A stretch of DNA of 64,000 nt from Micromonospora sp. WMMD1082 (GTDB taxonomy: Bacteria; Actinomycetota; Actinomycetes; Mycobacteriales; Micromonosporaceae): NCBI RefSeq assembly GCF_029626175.1, contig NZ_JARUBM010000002.1, positions 3,055,001 to 3,119,000 on the forward strand, read 5' to 3'. The notes beneath the pieces are model-generated. The model saw only the letters and a list, made by a program, of their open reading frames with translations, did not search any database and had not been told where the DNA came from. Positions within the stretch are counted from its first letter, which is position 1. Each line of letters begins with the position of its first letter. This document shows positions 8,891 to 17,336 of the stretch, piece by piece. The translations under genes and the position numbers were made by a program.

Positions 8891-9609
8891 GGCCGCACGC
8901 TCCGGGGGCAGGCACCGTCTGCGGGTGCGGCGAACAGGTCCTTGCGCGCTTCCCACAGGGTGGGGAAGCGGCGGTGGGCGATCAGCGCGGGCAGGCTGTC
9001 GATCGGAGTGTGCCGGGTGCCGAGCACGCCTTGACCGATGACGCGGGTGGCGACGCTGTAGTGCTCGGTGCGCCACAGCGCGATCCGCTCGTCGACCTCC
9101 ACCAGCGCTTCGGCGAGCCGGTACAGCGGATCCGACGGCTGCCCCCGGTACACGTCGGCGGGGGCGATCCGATGCTCGGACAGCAGTCGGCTGAAGGCGA
9201 TGTCCAGTTCCGTGGTGGCCGCGCGCAGTAGCCGCCAGCCGGGGGACTCGAATCCGGATCCGGTGCCCAGCGCCGTGCGGATGACGGCGAAGTGCGCCGG
9301 GGGCAGCGACCGGAGAATGTGCAACTGGTCGGTGGTGAGCCGCAGTGTCTCCGACGCCCGGCGAAGTTGCAGCTCCGCGGCACCGGGCTGCCCCACCCCG
9401 AGATGCGTGAAAGCGCGGGACAGCAGAGATCCACAGAGTTTGAGCCACAGCTCGCTGGCTTGGTGCACGATCTGGAACAGCAACTCGTCCGGGTGGACCC
9501 ACTCGGTCGGTCCCCGTTGCAGAGACAGCAGCGCATCGGTGCGCATGTAGCGGGCGTAGTCGGTGGGGCCGGCTCCCGGCAGCACGGCGGGCAGCGACGA
9601 CACGGGCAT
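8887..9609 (-). CDS. Tryptophan 2,3-dioxygenase family protein (short form)
   Basis: 240 residues, recognised gene at the head of the operon. Haem enzymes of this family open the indole ring of tryptophan to N-formylkynurenine. Family blocks are present: DYARYMRTDALLSLQ, HPDELLFQIVHQASELWLKL with a distal-side histidine (H49), GTGSGFESPGWRLLR, and WRTEHYSVATRVIG with the proximal haem histidine (H183). After that the usual GTGGSSG...YL tail is replaced by GTRHTPIDSLPA and the protein ends early, so activity as a classical TDO is uncertain. ATG 9609 has a GGAGG Shine-Dalgarno about 7 nt upstream. No formamidase gene is seen nearby. Confidence 0.8.
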   Translation of the reverse strand: MPVSSLPAVLPGAGPTDYARYMRTDALLSLQRGPTEWVHPDELLFQIVHQASELWLKLCGSLLSRAFTHLGVGQPGAAELQLRRASETLRLTTDQLHILRSLPPAHFAVIRTALGTGSGFESPGWRLLRAATTELDIAFSRLLSEHRIAPADVYRGQPSDPLYRLAEALVEVDERIALWRTEHYSVATRVIGQGVLGTRHTPIDSLPALIAHRRFPTLWEARKDLFAAPADGACPRSVRP

Positions 9610-9672
9610 GAGGACAACCTCCAGGTGACGGGTGGGTGGAATGTGCCGGTGGGGCGGCCTCAGCCGCGCGGC

Positions 9673-10065
9673 TCATCGAGCGGTGACACGGGGCGGGCGG
9701 CTAGGTCCGCGTCGACCGGCGACGACGCGGGCGGTCACGGTCAGGTACAGGTGCGTGTCGGCGGTCACCAGCCGACGCGTGAGCGTTCGGCGCGGGCGCC
9801 AGCGCGGAGCCCAGGACGGCGCGGCGGCCGCGCCGGCGACACGCGCACCGGCCGCGCCGTCGCTGTGGGTGGCCGCGCGGCGGTGGGGACAGTAAGCCGT
9901 GCCCGACGCGGTGACCCGGCCAGCGAGTTCGGCGACCGCCCGCAGCCCGGCCGGCGTCGCCGAAAACCCGGCGGCGCCGTGCCTGGATAGGGCGGCGGCT
10001 GCCGAGGCGGCCCGGCTCGTCATCGACCTGGGAGGCGACGGCGGGGGAAGCGATCCGAGGTGCAT
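9673..10065 (-). CDS. Possible small protein upstream of the tryptophan operon
   Basis: Open frame of 130 codons, ATG 10065, ending 63 bp before the TDO start and so possibly the first gene of that operon. The first half (MTSRAASAAAALSRHG, then LRAVAELAGRV) has plausible composition; the second half is Arg/Pro/Ala-rich. Another frame starting near 10171 also looks partly coding, so a frameshifted or decayed gene is possible. No family recognised. Confidence 0.3.
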   Translation of the reverse strand: MHLGSLPPPSPPRSMTSRAASAAAALSRHGAAGFSATPAGLRAVAELAGRVTASGTAYCPHRRAATHSDGAAGARVAGAAAAPSWAPRWRPRRTLTRRLVTADTHLYLTVTARVVAGRRGPSRPPRVTAR

Positions 10066-10620
10066 GGTCAGTACCTGCTTCGGAGGTGAGGTCAGCTGCC
10101 GCGGGCGCGATCTGCTGCAGCGATGACTGATCCACTGCGGTGACCGGCGGTGGCACCGCCAGTGACATCAACTCACCATGCCGGCGCGTGAGGGGTCCAG
10201 AGTTCTTGCCAGCCCTGGCAACGTCCGTGGTGCTACGGCCACCACTCGACGCGTCGGCTGGACGGCCTGCCCGCTGGCCTACTACCGATGTTCTTCTGCC
10301 GCGGGATCGCGCCCGGGGCGTAGGCGGGTCGCGACCGGACGTCGGTCGTCCCGGGGTTCAACCTGCCCGCCAACGTGGGCCAACATGACGTCTGCGTGGG
10401 CGTGCTTCTGCCGGTCAGGCGCGCCGCGGCACGCCAGCGGCAACCGTGGTCATCCGGGCCAGAAGCGCGTTCGGTCGTGACGGGTCAGCCGTGCGTCGGC
10501 GTCGGCGCGTAGCCGGCAAACACCGTCCTCCCGGTGCACGTTGCGGGCGTGCGCGCCACGGTCACCGCGGGGACAGCGGCCGGTGCCGGCCGCGACCGTG
10601 GTCTGGTGCGTCGCGGACCG
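10066..10620. other. Intergenic, no gene recognised
   Basis: About 550 bp between the tryptophan operon and the methyltransferase gene. Frames on both strands are Arg-rich with no good ribosome binding site. Only the region near 10100-10171 (minus) has partly coding character. Confidence 0.4.
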
Positions 10621-11454
10621 TCAGGGGCGGAATGCCACTGCCCCTCGCATCGGTGAGGGTGTGTCCGAGCCGGCGTAGGGATCCTTGTCGCCCAGGTCAG
10701 GCATCCACTCGTCGAGCGCGACGAGTCCTGGCGGGATCATGACGAAGCCGCCGAACAGGGCGGTGATCTCGTCGTCGGTGCGCAGGGTGACGTCGGTCGC
10801 GGCCTGTTTACGGAATACCTCCTTGCCGGCGGCCACGTTCGACGCGTCGTACCGTTCGGTCAAGGTCTGGCTGACGTGGGAGATGACCAAGGCGCTGCCG
10901 GGGACGAGACGGTCTCGGATCGGCGCGACGACCTCGGTGATGCGGCCCGGGGGCACGGTCTGCAGGACGGAGCAGTACAGCAGCGCGGTCGGCTCGTCGA
11001 GGTCGATCACGGTGGCGAGGTCGCCGTCGGCGAGTGCGTCGAGGATCCGGTCGGGGTCGGTGAAGTCGGCCTCGATGGCGCGGCAGGTGGGATTGCCGGC
11101 GAGGATCCGGTTGGATTCGGTCACCGCGACCGGGTCGATGTCGACGTAGAGCACCCGGGCGGCGGGGTCGACGGCCTGCGCGATCTCGTGCACGTTGCCC
11201 TGGGTGGGGATACCGGAGCCCAGGTCGAGGAACTGTCGGATGCCGAGCTGGGCCAGCTTGCTGACCGCGCGTTGCAGGAACAGCCGGTTGGAGCGGGCCA
11301 TGTTCCGCGCCTCGGGAACCTGCTTCAGGATCATTTCGGCTGCCGCGCGGTCGGCCGGGAAGTTCTGGGTGCCGCCGAGAAAGTAGTCGTAAATCCGGGC
11401 GACGGTGGCTCTGCCCTCGTCGTAGCTGCGCGCCGTCGCCTGCTCGTCGGTCAC
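10621..11454 (-). CDS. DUF574 family S-adenosylmethionine-dependent methyltransferase
   Basis: 277 residues from GTG 11454, chosen because GGGGAGG lies 6 nt upstream; upstream ATG 11472 and 11526 lack this. Member of the actinobacteria-specific S-adenosyl methyltransferase family (DUF574), abundant in filamentous actinomycetes. The characteristic start RIYDYFLGGTQNFPADR is present, followed by the SAM-binding motif FLDLGSGIPTQGNVHE, the acidic strand YVDIDPVAV, and ADFTDP. The substrate of this family is generally unknown. It is monocistronic and divergent from the ImmA-like gene, with 160 bp between the starts. Confidence 0.85.
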   Translation of the reverse strand: MTDEQATARSYDEGRATVARIYDYFLGGTQNFPADRAAAEMILKQVPEARNMARSNRLFLQRAVSKLAQLGIRQFLDLGSGIPTQGNVHEIAQAVDPAARVLYVDIDPVAVTESNRILAGNPTCRAIEADFTDPDRILDALADGDLATVIDLDEPTALLYCSVLQTVPPGRITEVVAPIRDRLVPGSALVISHVSQTLTERYDASNVAAGKEVFRKQAATDVTLRTDDEITALFGGFVMIPPGLVALDEWMPDLGDKDPYAGSDTPSPMRGAVAFRP

Positions 11455-11614
11455 CGTTGTCCTCCCCGTCATCGCGTGTACGTGCCCTCGGACCGGCTGC
11501 CGTCCGGCGTTGATCGCCGTGTCCATTGAGGAGCCGAAAGGCTATCTCGAAAGTATCTTTCTGGCTACACTCTGATCTTCGATCCGGCACCGACGGTGAA
11601 CGCCAGGAGGTGGG

Positions 11615-12601
11615 ATGCTGTTCGCTCGGGCGCGGCTGTCGCGACGAATGCGGCGAGCCAACCTGCCGCCACCGCCCGCCCCCTACACCGTGGATGCCTG
11701 GTGCGCGGCGATCGGCGAAGCACGCGGGTCCAGCCTGTTGATCCGCGAGCTTCCGCTGGGCGCCGGCATGCCGCCGGCGGTAGTGCTGCGAAAGGACAAC
11801 GAGGACACCATCTTCGTCGATCCCGCGCTGTCGTCGCTGGCACGGACACAGGTGGTCCTGCACGAGGTGGCGCACGTTGTGCTCGAGCACCCCGGTGACG
11901 CCCTGCGCGGCCCCGTCGATCCCGCCATCGAGGTCGAGGCCGAGTTGGCGGCCGACCTGCTATCCCAGTGCCTGACGCAGGCCGCCACCACACATGCCGC
12001 GCACCGTGCGGCTGCCGCGGGCGTGCCGTCGCGTCGCGGCGCACCGTCGGCGTGGTGGGCCGATCGCCGCACCGACTGGCATCTGCTGCAGCTGTGGATG
12101 ACGTTGCGCGACGGCATGCCTGACGCCGCGATCGTCGGCACCAGCACCGCCGCGCCGGCCCCGGTCGAGATCCGCGGTCGGCGGCAGCGTTACCGCACGG
12201 TGGTGGAGATCCACGACGCCCTGCGCATTCTGCGGCCGTGGTGCAGCTCGCAGGTGCGCGACAGCGCGACCCGACGCGCCCGACGCCACCGGCTCGAACC
12301 CGACGCGGTGGTGGCCGTCGCGGAGGCCGCCACCGTCGCCGTCGCGTTGCGGCACCGGGGCGCCGCACGGCACCGTGGTGGTGGCGTGGCGCTGCGCCCC
12401 GGTTTCGGCGACGTGGAGGTGCTGGGCACGCCACACGACGTTCATGACGTTCTGTCCGAGGCCCGCCGTCTCGCGGATATCGCCCGTGCCCTGCACGGAT
12501 GTGCGCTGGTCGCGGCGGAGACCGCCCGGTGGGCGCCGGTGGTCACCACCACGATCCCCGCCGCGCCGCCGCGCAGGAGGGAGGCTGCGGCGCGCCGGTG
12601 A
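11615..12601 (+). CDS. ImmA/IrrE-like metallopeptidase domain protein
   Basis: 328 residues, ATG 11615 with AGGAGG 4 nt upstream. A zinc-peptidase motif LHEVAHVVLEH (HExxH at 83-87) is followed by an acidic helix VEAELAADLL whose glutamate would be the third ligand, as in ImmA/IrrE/COG2856 proteins that cleave or bind repressors. The C-terminal 170 residues are Arg/Ala-rich and unassigned. In ImmA systems the repressor is usually adjacent. Here no XRE gene sits beside it; the nearest are 6 kb upstream and 8 kb downstream. Convergent with the GGDEF-EAL gene, 4 bp apart. Confidence 0.75.
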   Translation: MLFARARLSRRMRRANLPPPPAPYTVDAWCAAIGEARGSSLLIRELPLGAGMPPAVVLRKDNEDTIFVDPALSSLARTQVVLHEVAHVVLEHPGDALRGPVDPAIEVEAELAADLLSQCLTQAATTHAAHRAAAAGVPSRRGAPSAWWADRRTDWHLLQLWMTLRDGMPDAAIVGTSTAAPAPVEIRGRRQRYRTVVEIHDALRILRPWCSSQVRDSATRRARRHRLEPDAVVAVAEAATVAVALRHRGAARHRGGGVALRPGFGDVEVLGTPHDVHDVLSEARRLADIARALHGCALVAAETARWAPVVTTTIPAAPPRRREAAARR

Positions 12602-12605
12602 GCGG

Positions 12606-15056
12606 TCAGGCTCCGGGGCGCGACCCGACAGTACGGCGGCCGTGGTGCAGGGAGACGCCCTCTATCCCGTGCAGTGGTTGGAACCGCCACAGGTCCGCCA
12701 TGCGGCGCACCTGGCTGGGGAACAACTCGCCGCCCACGAGGGGACCGCTGCCGAGGGCGCAGCCGATCTCGGCGAGTTCTTGGCGCTGCCGGTAGGTTCT
12801 GATTCCGGGTGCGACAACGGCCAGGTCCAGGTCCTTGGCGAGGTCCACCGCCGCACGGATGACCGACCGCGCCGGCTGGTACCCTGCGTCCAGCGAGAAT
12901 GCCGGGTGCAGCCGAAGGAAGCCGCCCGCGACGGCGCTGACCGTCTCCAGATCCACACCGGCGCTGCCGTAGTTATCCAGCAGCAGCCGCACGCCGAACT
13001 GTCCGATCCACTCGGCCGTGTCCCGGGCCTTTGCCGCCGGCGGGCCGGCGAGCGCCAGCACCAGCGATGGCCCCGGCCCGGTGTGCTCGCTGAGCAGGTC
13101 ACGCACGGACTCGGCGAAGGCCTGCGTGAACGCCTTGGCGGGCACCGGCACCACCAAGGCCGTGTCGGGCAGCGCCACCTGCCATGTCGCCGCGGCGGCC
13201 AGTGACCGGGTCACCAGGGTCGTGGCGACAACCTCCAAGCTGCCGACATCGTTATCGTCGATGAGCTGGTAGACGTACTCGTCCGCGGTGAGCACCTCGT
13301 CGCGCGATCGCAGCCAACGCGGCACGGACTGCATCAGGGTGATCCTGCCGCTGACCAGGTCGATGATCGGCTCGAAGGAGATCGACATCCGTGCGCTGGT
13401 CAGCTCGCGGACCAACGACCACGGGTGCACCGGGCCGTCCTGACGGGACACCAGCCGGTCGTCGCCGTTGCGGCTCGCCCGCCCCAACACCAGCTCCGCC
13501 GCGTTGATCAGGTTCTCGCCGGGTTGGCCCGACACCATTGCCGCGCAGGCTCTCATCGTCAGGCGCCGCCCGTCGACCTCGACCTCGCGGCGAAGCGCCG
13601 CGACCGCCCAGCAGGCCTTTTGATAGGCGACCTCGGCGGGCAGGTCGGCGATCGCCATCGCGAACGTCGCGTCGCCGACCTTGGCCACCTCGGCGGTCAA
13701 GTCCATCGTCGCGTGCCGCAACCTGCCGGCCAGGGTATTCAACACCGCCACGGCACGATCGCTGGTCAACACGTCGGTGACGAGGGCGTAGTTGTCGACC
13801 CTAACGACCACCACGTGACACCGATCGCCGAAGCCCTCACCGAGGCGGTGCAGCAGCCCGGCCCGGTTCCACAGCCCGGTGTCCTCGTCGTGGCTCGCCG
13901 CCGTCTCGTGCCGGCGAGACTGCGCGGCGAGCCGACCGTAGGCGTACGCGAGGTCCAGGCTCGATGTCAGCGTCGCGGCGAAGGTCTGCAGTGCGGCGCG
14001 TTCCCGGACGGACAACGTGTCTCGCGGCTTGTTCAGGTGCAGCCGGAGCACCCCGCACACCCCGTCGGCGTCACCGCCACCGAACGCGTACGACACCGCG
14101 TGTCGTGCGTCGGCGACGTCGGGGGCGTCCGCGGCGGGTCCGTCGTACACCAGCTCGGCGCCACCGCCGCGCCGGACGGCGCGTACCAGCCGCACTCCCT
14201 CGGCGAACTCGACATCCGCCGCCGCGGCGCCGAACAGATCCACCGCGCCGGCCGCCGCGGTCTGTACCACCACGTCCAGGTCCCGCGAGGCCAGGGCGTC
14301 ACTGAGCGCGGCCAGGCGCTCCCACACCCGCCGCTCCTCCGCGACGCGCAGCCGATAGGTGAGCGCCAGATGCAGGACGAGCATCACCAACGGCAGCGCG
14401 GCGAGCGCGCGCATGTCGAGTCCCGTGACGAGCACCGCCGCGCCGGCCACGCTGATCTCGGCCACCGCGACGCACAGACGCGTCAGCCACAGCCCACGCA
14501 GCACGACAAGCAGCGGACGTCTGGTCGACAACGTCACCGCCGCCGCTGTCACCAACTCCTCGCACACCACCACCACGACCGCCGCAACGACAAACGCGAG
14601 CAGGTGGCGCGAGTACGGCGCCGTGGTCCACGCCGGCTCGCCGGCGACCGGCCGGACGCCGAAGCTGGCCATCACCCCCGCGGCCAGCGCCGCGGCGATG
14701 ACATCCATGCTCGTGTTGTGGGCGGCCCGGTGCCACGACAGCGGGCGTCTCACCAGTAACCTGGCGGCACCGACACCGATCGCGGCGCACACCACCACCC
14801 ACGGCGCCGGCAGCACCGAGGCGCACACCAGGCACGCCGTCGGCGTCAACGTGACCCGCACCGACAGGCGAGGCGGCAGCGGCACCGAGAACGCCGCGCC
14901 CATGGCCATCAGCGCCGCACCCATCCACAGGTACACCTGCTGCTGCGGCGTGGGCGAACCGAGATGAGTGATCGCCCACCCAAGGCATGCCACCGCCACG
15001 ACCACGCCAGAGGCAGTCAGCAGAACGAGCGGCACCCTGTCGCGCTGGAGCGGCAT
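12606..15056 (-). CDS. Membrane GGDEF-EAL protein with both active sites degenerate
   Basis: 816 residues. About six to seven hydrophobic segments cover residues 8-235 (MASE-type sensor), then a GAF-like region (about 250-385), a GGDEF domain (about 395-550) and an EAL domain (about 555-795). Both catalytic sites are lost. The GGDEF loop reads KVGDATF. The EAL motif reads LMQSVPRW instead of an E-A-L glutamate. The later DDFG metal site reads LLDNYGSAG, and VVAPGIRT lacks the usual glutamate of VVAEGVET. It is therefore unlikely to make or degrade c-di-GMP and more likely binds a ligand or a partner at the membrane. ATG 15056 has GGGGGA upstream. A perfect 18-bp palindrome lies 73 bp upstream. 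Confidence 0.8.
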   Translation of the reverse strand: MPLQRDRVPLVLLTASGVVVAVACLGWAITHLGSPTPQQQVYLWMGAALMAMGAAFSVPLPPRLSVRVTLTPTACLVCASVLPAPWVVVCAAIGVGAARLLVRRPLSWHRAAHNTSMDVIAAALAAGVMASFGVRPVAGEPAWTTAPYSRHLLAFVVAAVVVVVCEELVTAAAVTLSTRRPLLVVLRGLWLTRLCVAVAEISVAGAAVLVTGLDMRALAALPLVMLVLHLALTYRLRVAEERRVWERLAALSDALASRDLDVVVQTAAAGAVDLFGAAAADVEFAEGVRLVRAVRRGGGAELVYDGPAADAPDVADARHAVSYAFGGGDADGVCGVLRLHLNKPRDTLSVRERAALQTFAATLTSSLDLAYAYGRLAAQSRRHETAASHDEDTGLWNRAGLLHRLGEGFGDRCHVVVVRVDNYALVTDVLTSDRAVAVLNTLAGRLRHATMDLTAEVAKVGDATFAMAIADLPAEVAYQKACWAVAALRREVEVDGRRLTMRACAAMVSGQPGENLINAAELVLGRASRNGDDRLVSRQDGPVHPWSLVRELTSARMSISFEPIIDLVSGRITLMQSVPRWLRSRDEVLTADEYVYQLIDDNDVGSLEVVATTLVTRSLAAAATWQVALPDTALVVPVPAKAFTQAFAESVRDLLSEHTGPGPSLVLALAGPPAAKARDTAEWIGQFGVRLLLDNYGSAGVDLETVSAVAGGFLRLHPAFSLDAGYQPARSVIRAAVDLAKDLDLAVVAPGIRTYRQRQELAEIGCALGSGPLVGGELFPSQVRRMADLWRFQPLHGIEGVSLHHGRRTVGSRPGA

Positions 15057-15128
15057 CGATGAGTCCCCCGTGGTCTAAGCCCCGTTCCCGCCCCAGCCCC
15101 ATTCACCGTAGCAGCTCACTTACCAGAA

Positions 15129-15146
15129 GTCAGACGCGCGTCTGAC
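15129..15146. promoter_or_regulatory. 18-bp perfect palindrome, likely operator
   Basis: GTCAGACGCGCGTCTGAC, flanked by an outer CCAG...CTGG pair, 73 bp upstream of the GGDEF-EAL start. The size and position fit a TetR/MarR-type dimer site. No cognate regulator was identified. Confidence 0.5.
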
Positions 15147-15432
15147 CACTGGTTCGCGTCAATCCCACTCCACTCCCTTACGCATAGCGACATCCTCGTT
15201 TCTCTAAGTTAACCCTGCGGGGAAGATATCCCGATGAAAGGAATTCACCAAGGTCCATGAGTCGCATTGCTGGGCAAATGCGCGCTATACCACTTTTTCG
15301 CGCGTTGCGCGGGGTGGCCGCAGGTGAGCGAAGGGTGCGGCCTCCCGCCGGCCCGGGCCCACACTCATGGGCCTGTTTCGCTTCGAGATCGCGTGTCCAC
15401 CGTGGCTCCCGGGGCCCACGAACGCCAGAAGA

Positions 15433-15465
15433 CGCCCCCTGTCCGCCGTTGGCGGACAGGGGGCG
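15433..15465. terminator. Perfect 15-bp hairpin
   Basis: Arms 15433-15447 and 15451-15465 pair without mismatch around a GTT loop. There is no T tract, which is common for GC-rich actinomycete terminators. It could end transcription from the decayed MFS region on minus. Confidence 0.55.
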
Positions 15466-15599
15466 CAGGCGGTCTGGCCCTGCCCTGACCGGGGATCGCC
15501 GCAGCGACAGCTGATCGACTGCCGTCGCCGTGCCGAGAACCCGCCGTCGGTGAACGCGCCGTGGCCGTCTTGGTCGAGGATCTCGCCGGGCAGCGCGAC

Positions 15600-15868
15600 G
15601 GCCGCCGGGGTGCCACTGGCTGGTGCGGACTGCCGCCGAGGAGGGTCGTGAGGGTGAACAGGCCGACCGCGCCGCTGCGGACGGCGTCATCGACGCGAGT
15701 GGTGACGTAGGCGCTCAGCAGCCGGGACACGGTGGCCAGCACGCGACCCGGCGTGAGGCGGTTGGCCGCGCGCGCGGCGCTGACGCCAGCAGCGCGCCGA
15801 CGACCGTGCCGGGTAGGACGGGCGCGCCCATGCGCATCATGCTGCGGCGCTGCCGGGCCAGCAGGTGG
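15600..15868 (-). pseudogene. Decayed second copy of the MFS transporter
   Basis: Translated pieces match the neighbouring intact MFS gene: LLSAYVTTRVDDAVRSGAVG and LFTLTTLLGG (intact: LLSGYATTRAGAARGGAIG and LLTLVTFLGG), then AAVRTSQWHPGG in another frame (intact AAVCAAQWHTAG). A piece corresponding to its ALLTRATVRAARR region is joined after an internal deletion of about 200 bp. Frameshifts and the deletion make it non-functional. It lies directly downstream of the intact copy. Confidence 0.7.
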
Positions 15869-15886
15869 ACGCCCCGGAGAGAACGG

Positions 15887-15966
15887 CTAGGTGCGTCGTC
15901 GTTGCACGTTGATCGTTGTAATGCGTCGGCTCTGAGGATCTATCGGCTGGTGGGGATCATGCCCGC
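15887..15966 (+). pseudogene. C-terminal remnant of a GNAT acetyltransferase
   Basis: The plus strand reads LGASSLHVDRCNASALRIYR followed by LVGIMP, the typical last beta-alpha unit of GNAT enzymes (HVDxxNAxALRLYRxxGF). No upstream part of the domain is recognisable, so this is debris left between the decayed and intact transporter genes. Confidence 0.5.
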
Positions 15967-17336
15967 CGTATCGGCGCCGCGTGCACGGCACCGGTTCGGG
16001 TCAGAAGCCGTGAGTCATGGGGCAGCCGCAGTGCCGTGATGGTGCCTACGGCCGGCAGGACAGCGGCCACGGTCAGGGCGACAGCGGGTCCTGCGGTGTG
16101 CCACTGGGCGGCGCAGACTGCGGCACCGCAGGCGCCGCCGAGGAAGGTGACGAGCGTGAGCAGGCCGATGGCGCCGCCGCGGGCGGCTCCAGCGCGGGTG
16201 GTGGCGTACCCGCTGAGCAGCGTCTGCGCCACGGCCGCCGCGGTGAACGCCGCGGTACTGGCGGTCGCGAGTGCCCAGGGCCGTTGGTCGGTGGCGGCGT
16301 AGCACAGCGCGGCGGTCAGCAGGAGGCTGACGACCGCTAACACCCGCCCCTGCCGCACGCGTCGGGCCGCGCGCACGGTGGCCCGTGTCAGCAGCGCACC
16401 GACGACCGCGCCGGGCAGCAGGAGCAGACCGATGTCCATCGTGCTGTGGCCCTGCCGGGTCAGCAGGTGGGGTATGGCGTAGAGGAGGCCGAACAGGCCC
16501 CCGTAGACGCATGCTCCGGTGGCGGCGGCGTACCGGAACCAGGAGGCGGAGAGGACTCCGCGCGGCAGGAACCCGTCGCGGCGTCGGCGGGCGCGCACTG
16601 CCACGCCGACGGCGAGGGCCGCTGTGGCGGCGGTGATCATGATGGTGGCGACGCCGGGCTGCCCAGCGGCGGTGTGCGCGATCAGTAGGAGCCCCGCGGC
16701 GCAAGCCGTGACCAGAGCCGCGCCGGGCCAGTCCACCGGGGTGCGTCGCGGCAGGCGGTAGGTCATCGGCCAGCAGGCCGGCACGGCGACGACCGACAGT
16801 ACCGGCAGGACCAGCGCTACGCGCCAGGACCAGTGCGCCGCCGCCGCGCCCGCTAGTGGGGCGGTGGCGGAGAACCCGGCGAGGCAGGCGCCGAACGCCG
16901 CCAGGGCAGTGGGGCGGCGGGCGGCGGGCAGCCCTGCGGTCGCGGTGAGCGCGGCGGCCATCGCCGCTCCGGAGCCGGCAGCCAGCAGGACGCGGCCGGC
17001 GACGACGACGGCCAGGGTGGAGGCGATGAGGCAGACCAGGGCCCCTACGGTCAGCAGAGCCGCCGCGGTGGCCAGGACCGGCCGGCTGCCCCATAGATCT
17101 GCCAGGCGTCCGCCTGCCAGCGCGCCGACCCCGACGCCGACGGCGTAGGCGGTGAGGATCCAGATCAGCACTGCGCTGTCGCTGGGAAGGTGTCTCTCAC
17201 TCGCGGGTAGGGCGACGGCGGCGGCACTAACCCCGTACACCGCCGGCCCGTACAGTGCCCCCCATCGCCATCCCGGACCACGACCGACGGTGCCGGCGGT
17301 AGACCCCTCTTCGGGCGACCGGGAGGGTGTGCTCAT
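15957..17336 (-). CDS. Major facilitator superfamily transporter
   Basis: 459 residues with about 12-14 hydrophobic segments. The loop after TM2 carries the MFS motif as GGRLADLWGSRPVLA. It most resembles drug:proton antiporters (DHA2-like), with GAAMAAALTATAGLPAARRP in the TM4 region. ATG 17336 overlaps the permease stop (ATGA), placing it third in a marR-permease-MFS operon. Export of a toxic amino-acid-derived compound under MarR control would fit the context but is inference. Confidence 0.85.
   Translation of the reverse strand: MSTPSRSPEEGSTAGTVGRGPGWRWGALYGPAVYGVSAAAVALPASERHLPSDSAVLIWILTAYAVGVGVGALAGGRLADLWGSRPVLATAAALLTVGALVCLIASTLAVVVAGRVLLAAGSGAAMAAALTATAGLPAARRPTALAAFGACLAGFSATAPLAGAAAAHWSWRVALVLPVLSVVAVPACWPMTYRLPRRTPVDWPGAALVTACAAGLLLIAHTAAGQPGVATIMITAATAALAVGVAVRARRRRDGFLPRGVLSASWFRYAAATGACVYGGLFGLLYAIPHLLTRQGHSTMDIGLLLLPGAVVGALLTRATVRAARRVRQGRVLAVVSLLLTAALCYAATDQRPWALATASTAAFTAAAVAQTLLSGYATTRAGAARGGAIGLLTLVTFLGGACGAAVCAAQWHTAGPAVALTVAAVLPAVGTITALRLPHDSRLLTRTGAVHAAPIRRA

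Noticed and set aside
8494..9231. Plus-strand open frames over the PLP and TDO genes
   Set aside because: Arg/Gly-rich translations without motifs; the minus-strand genes are clearly conserved enzymes.
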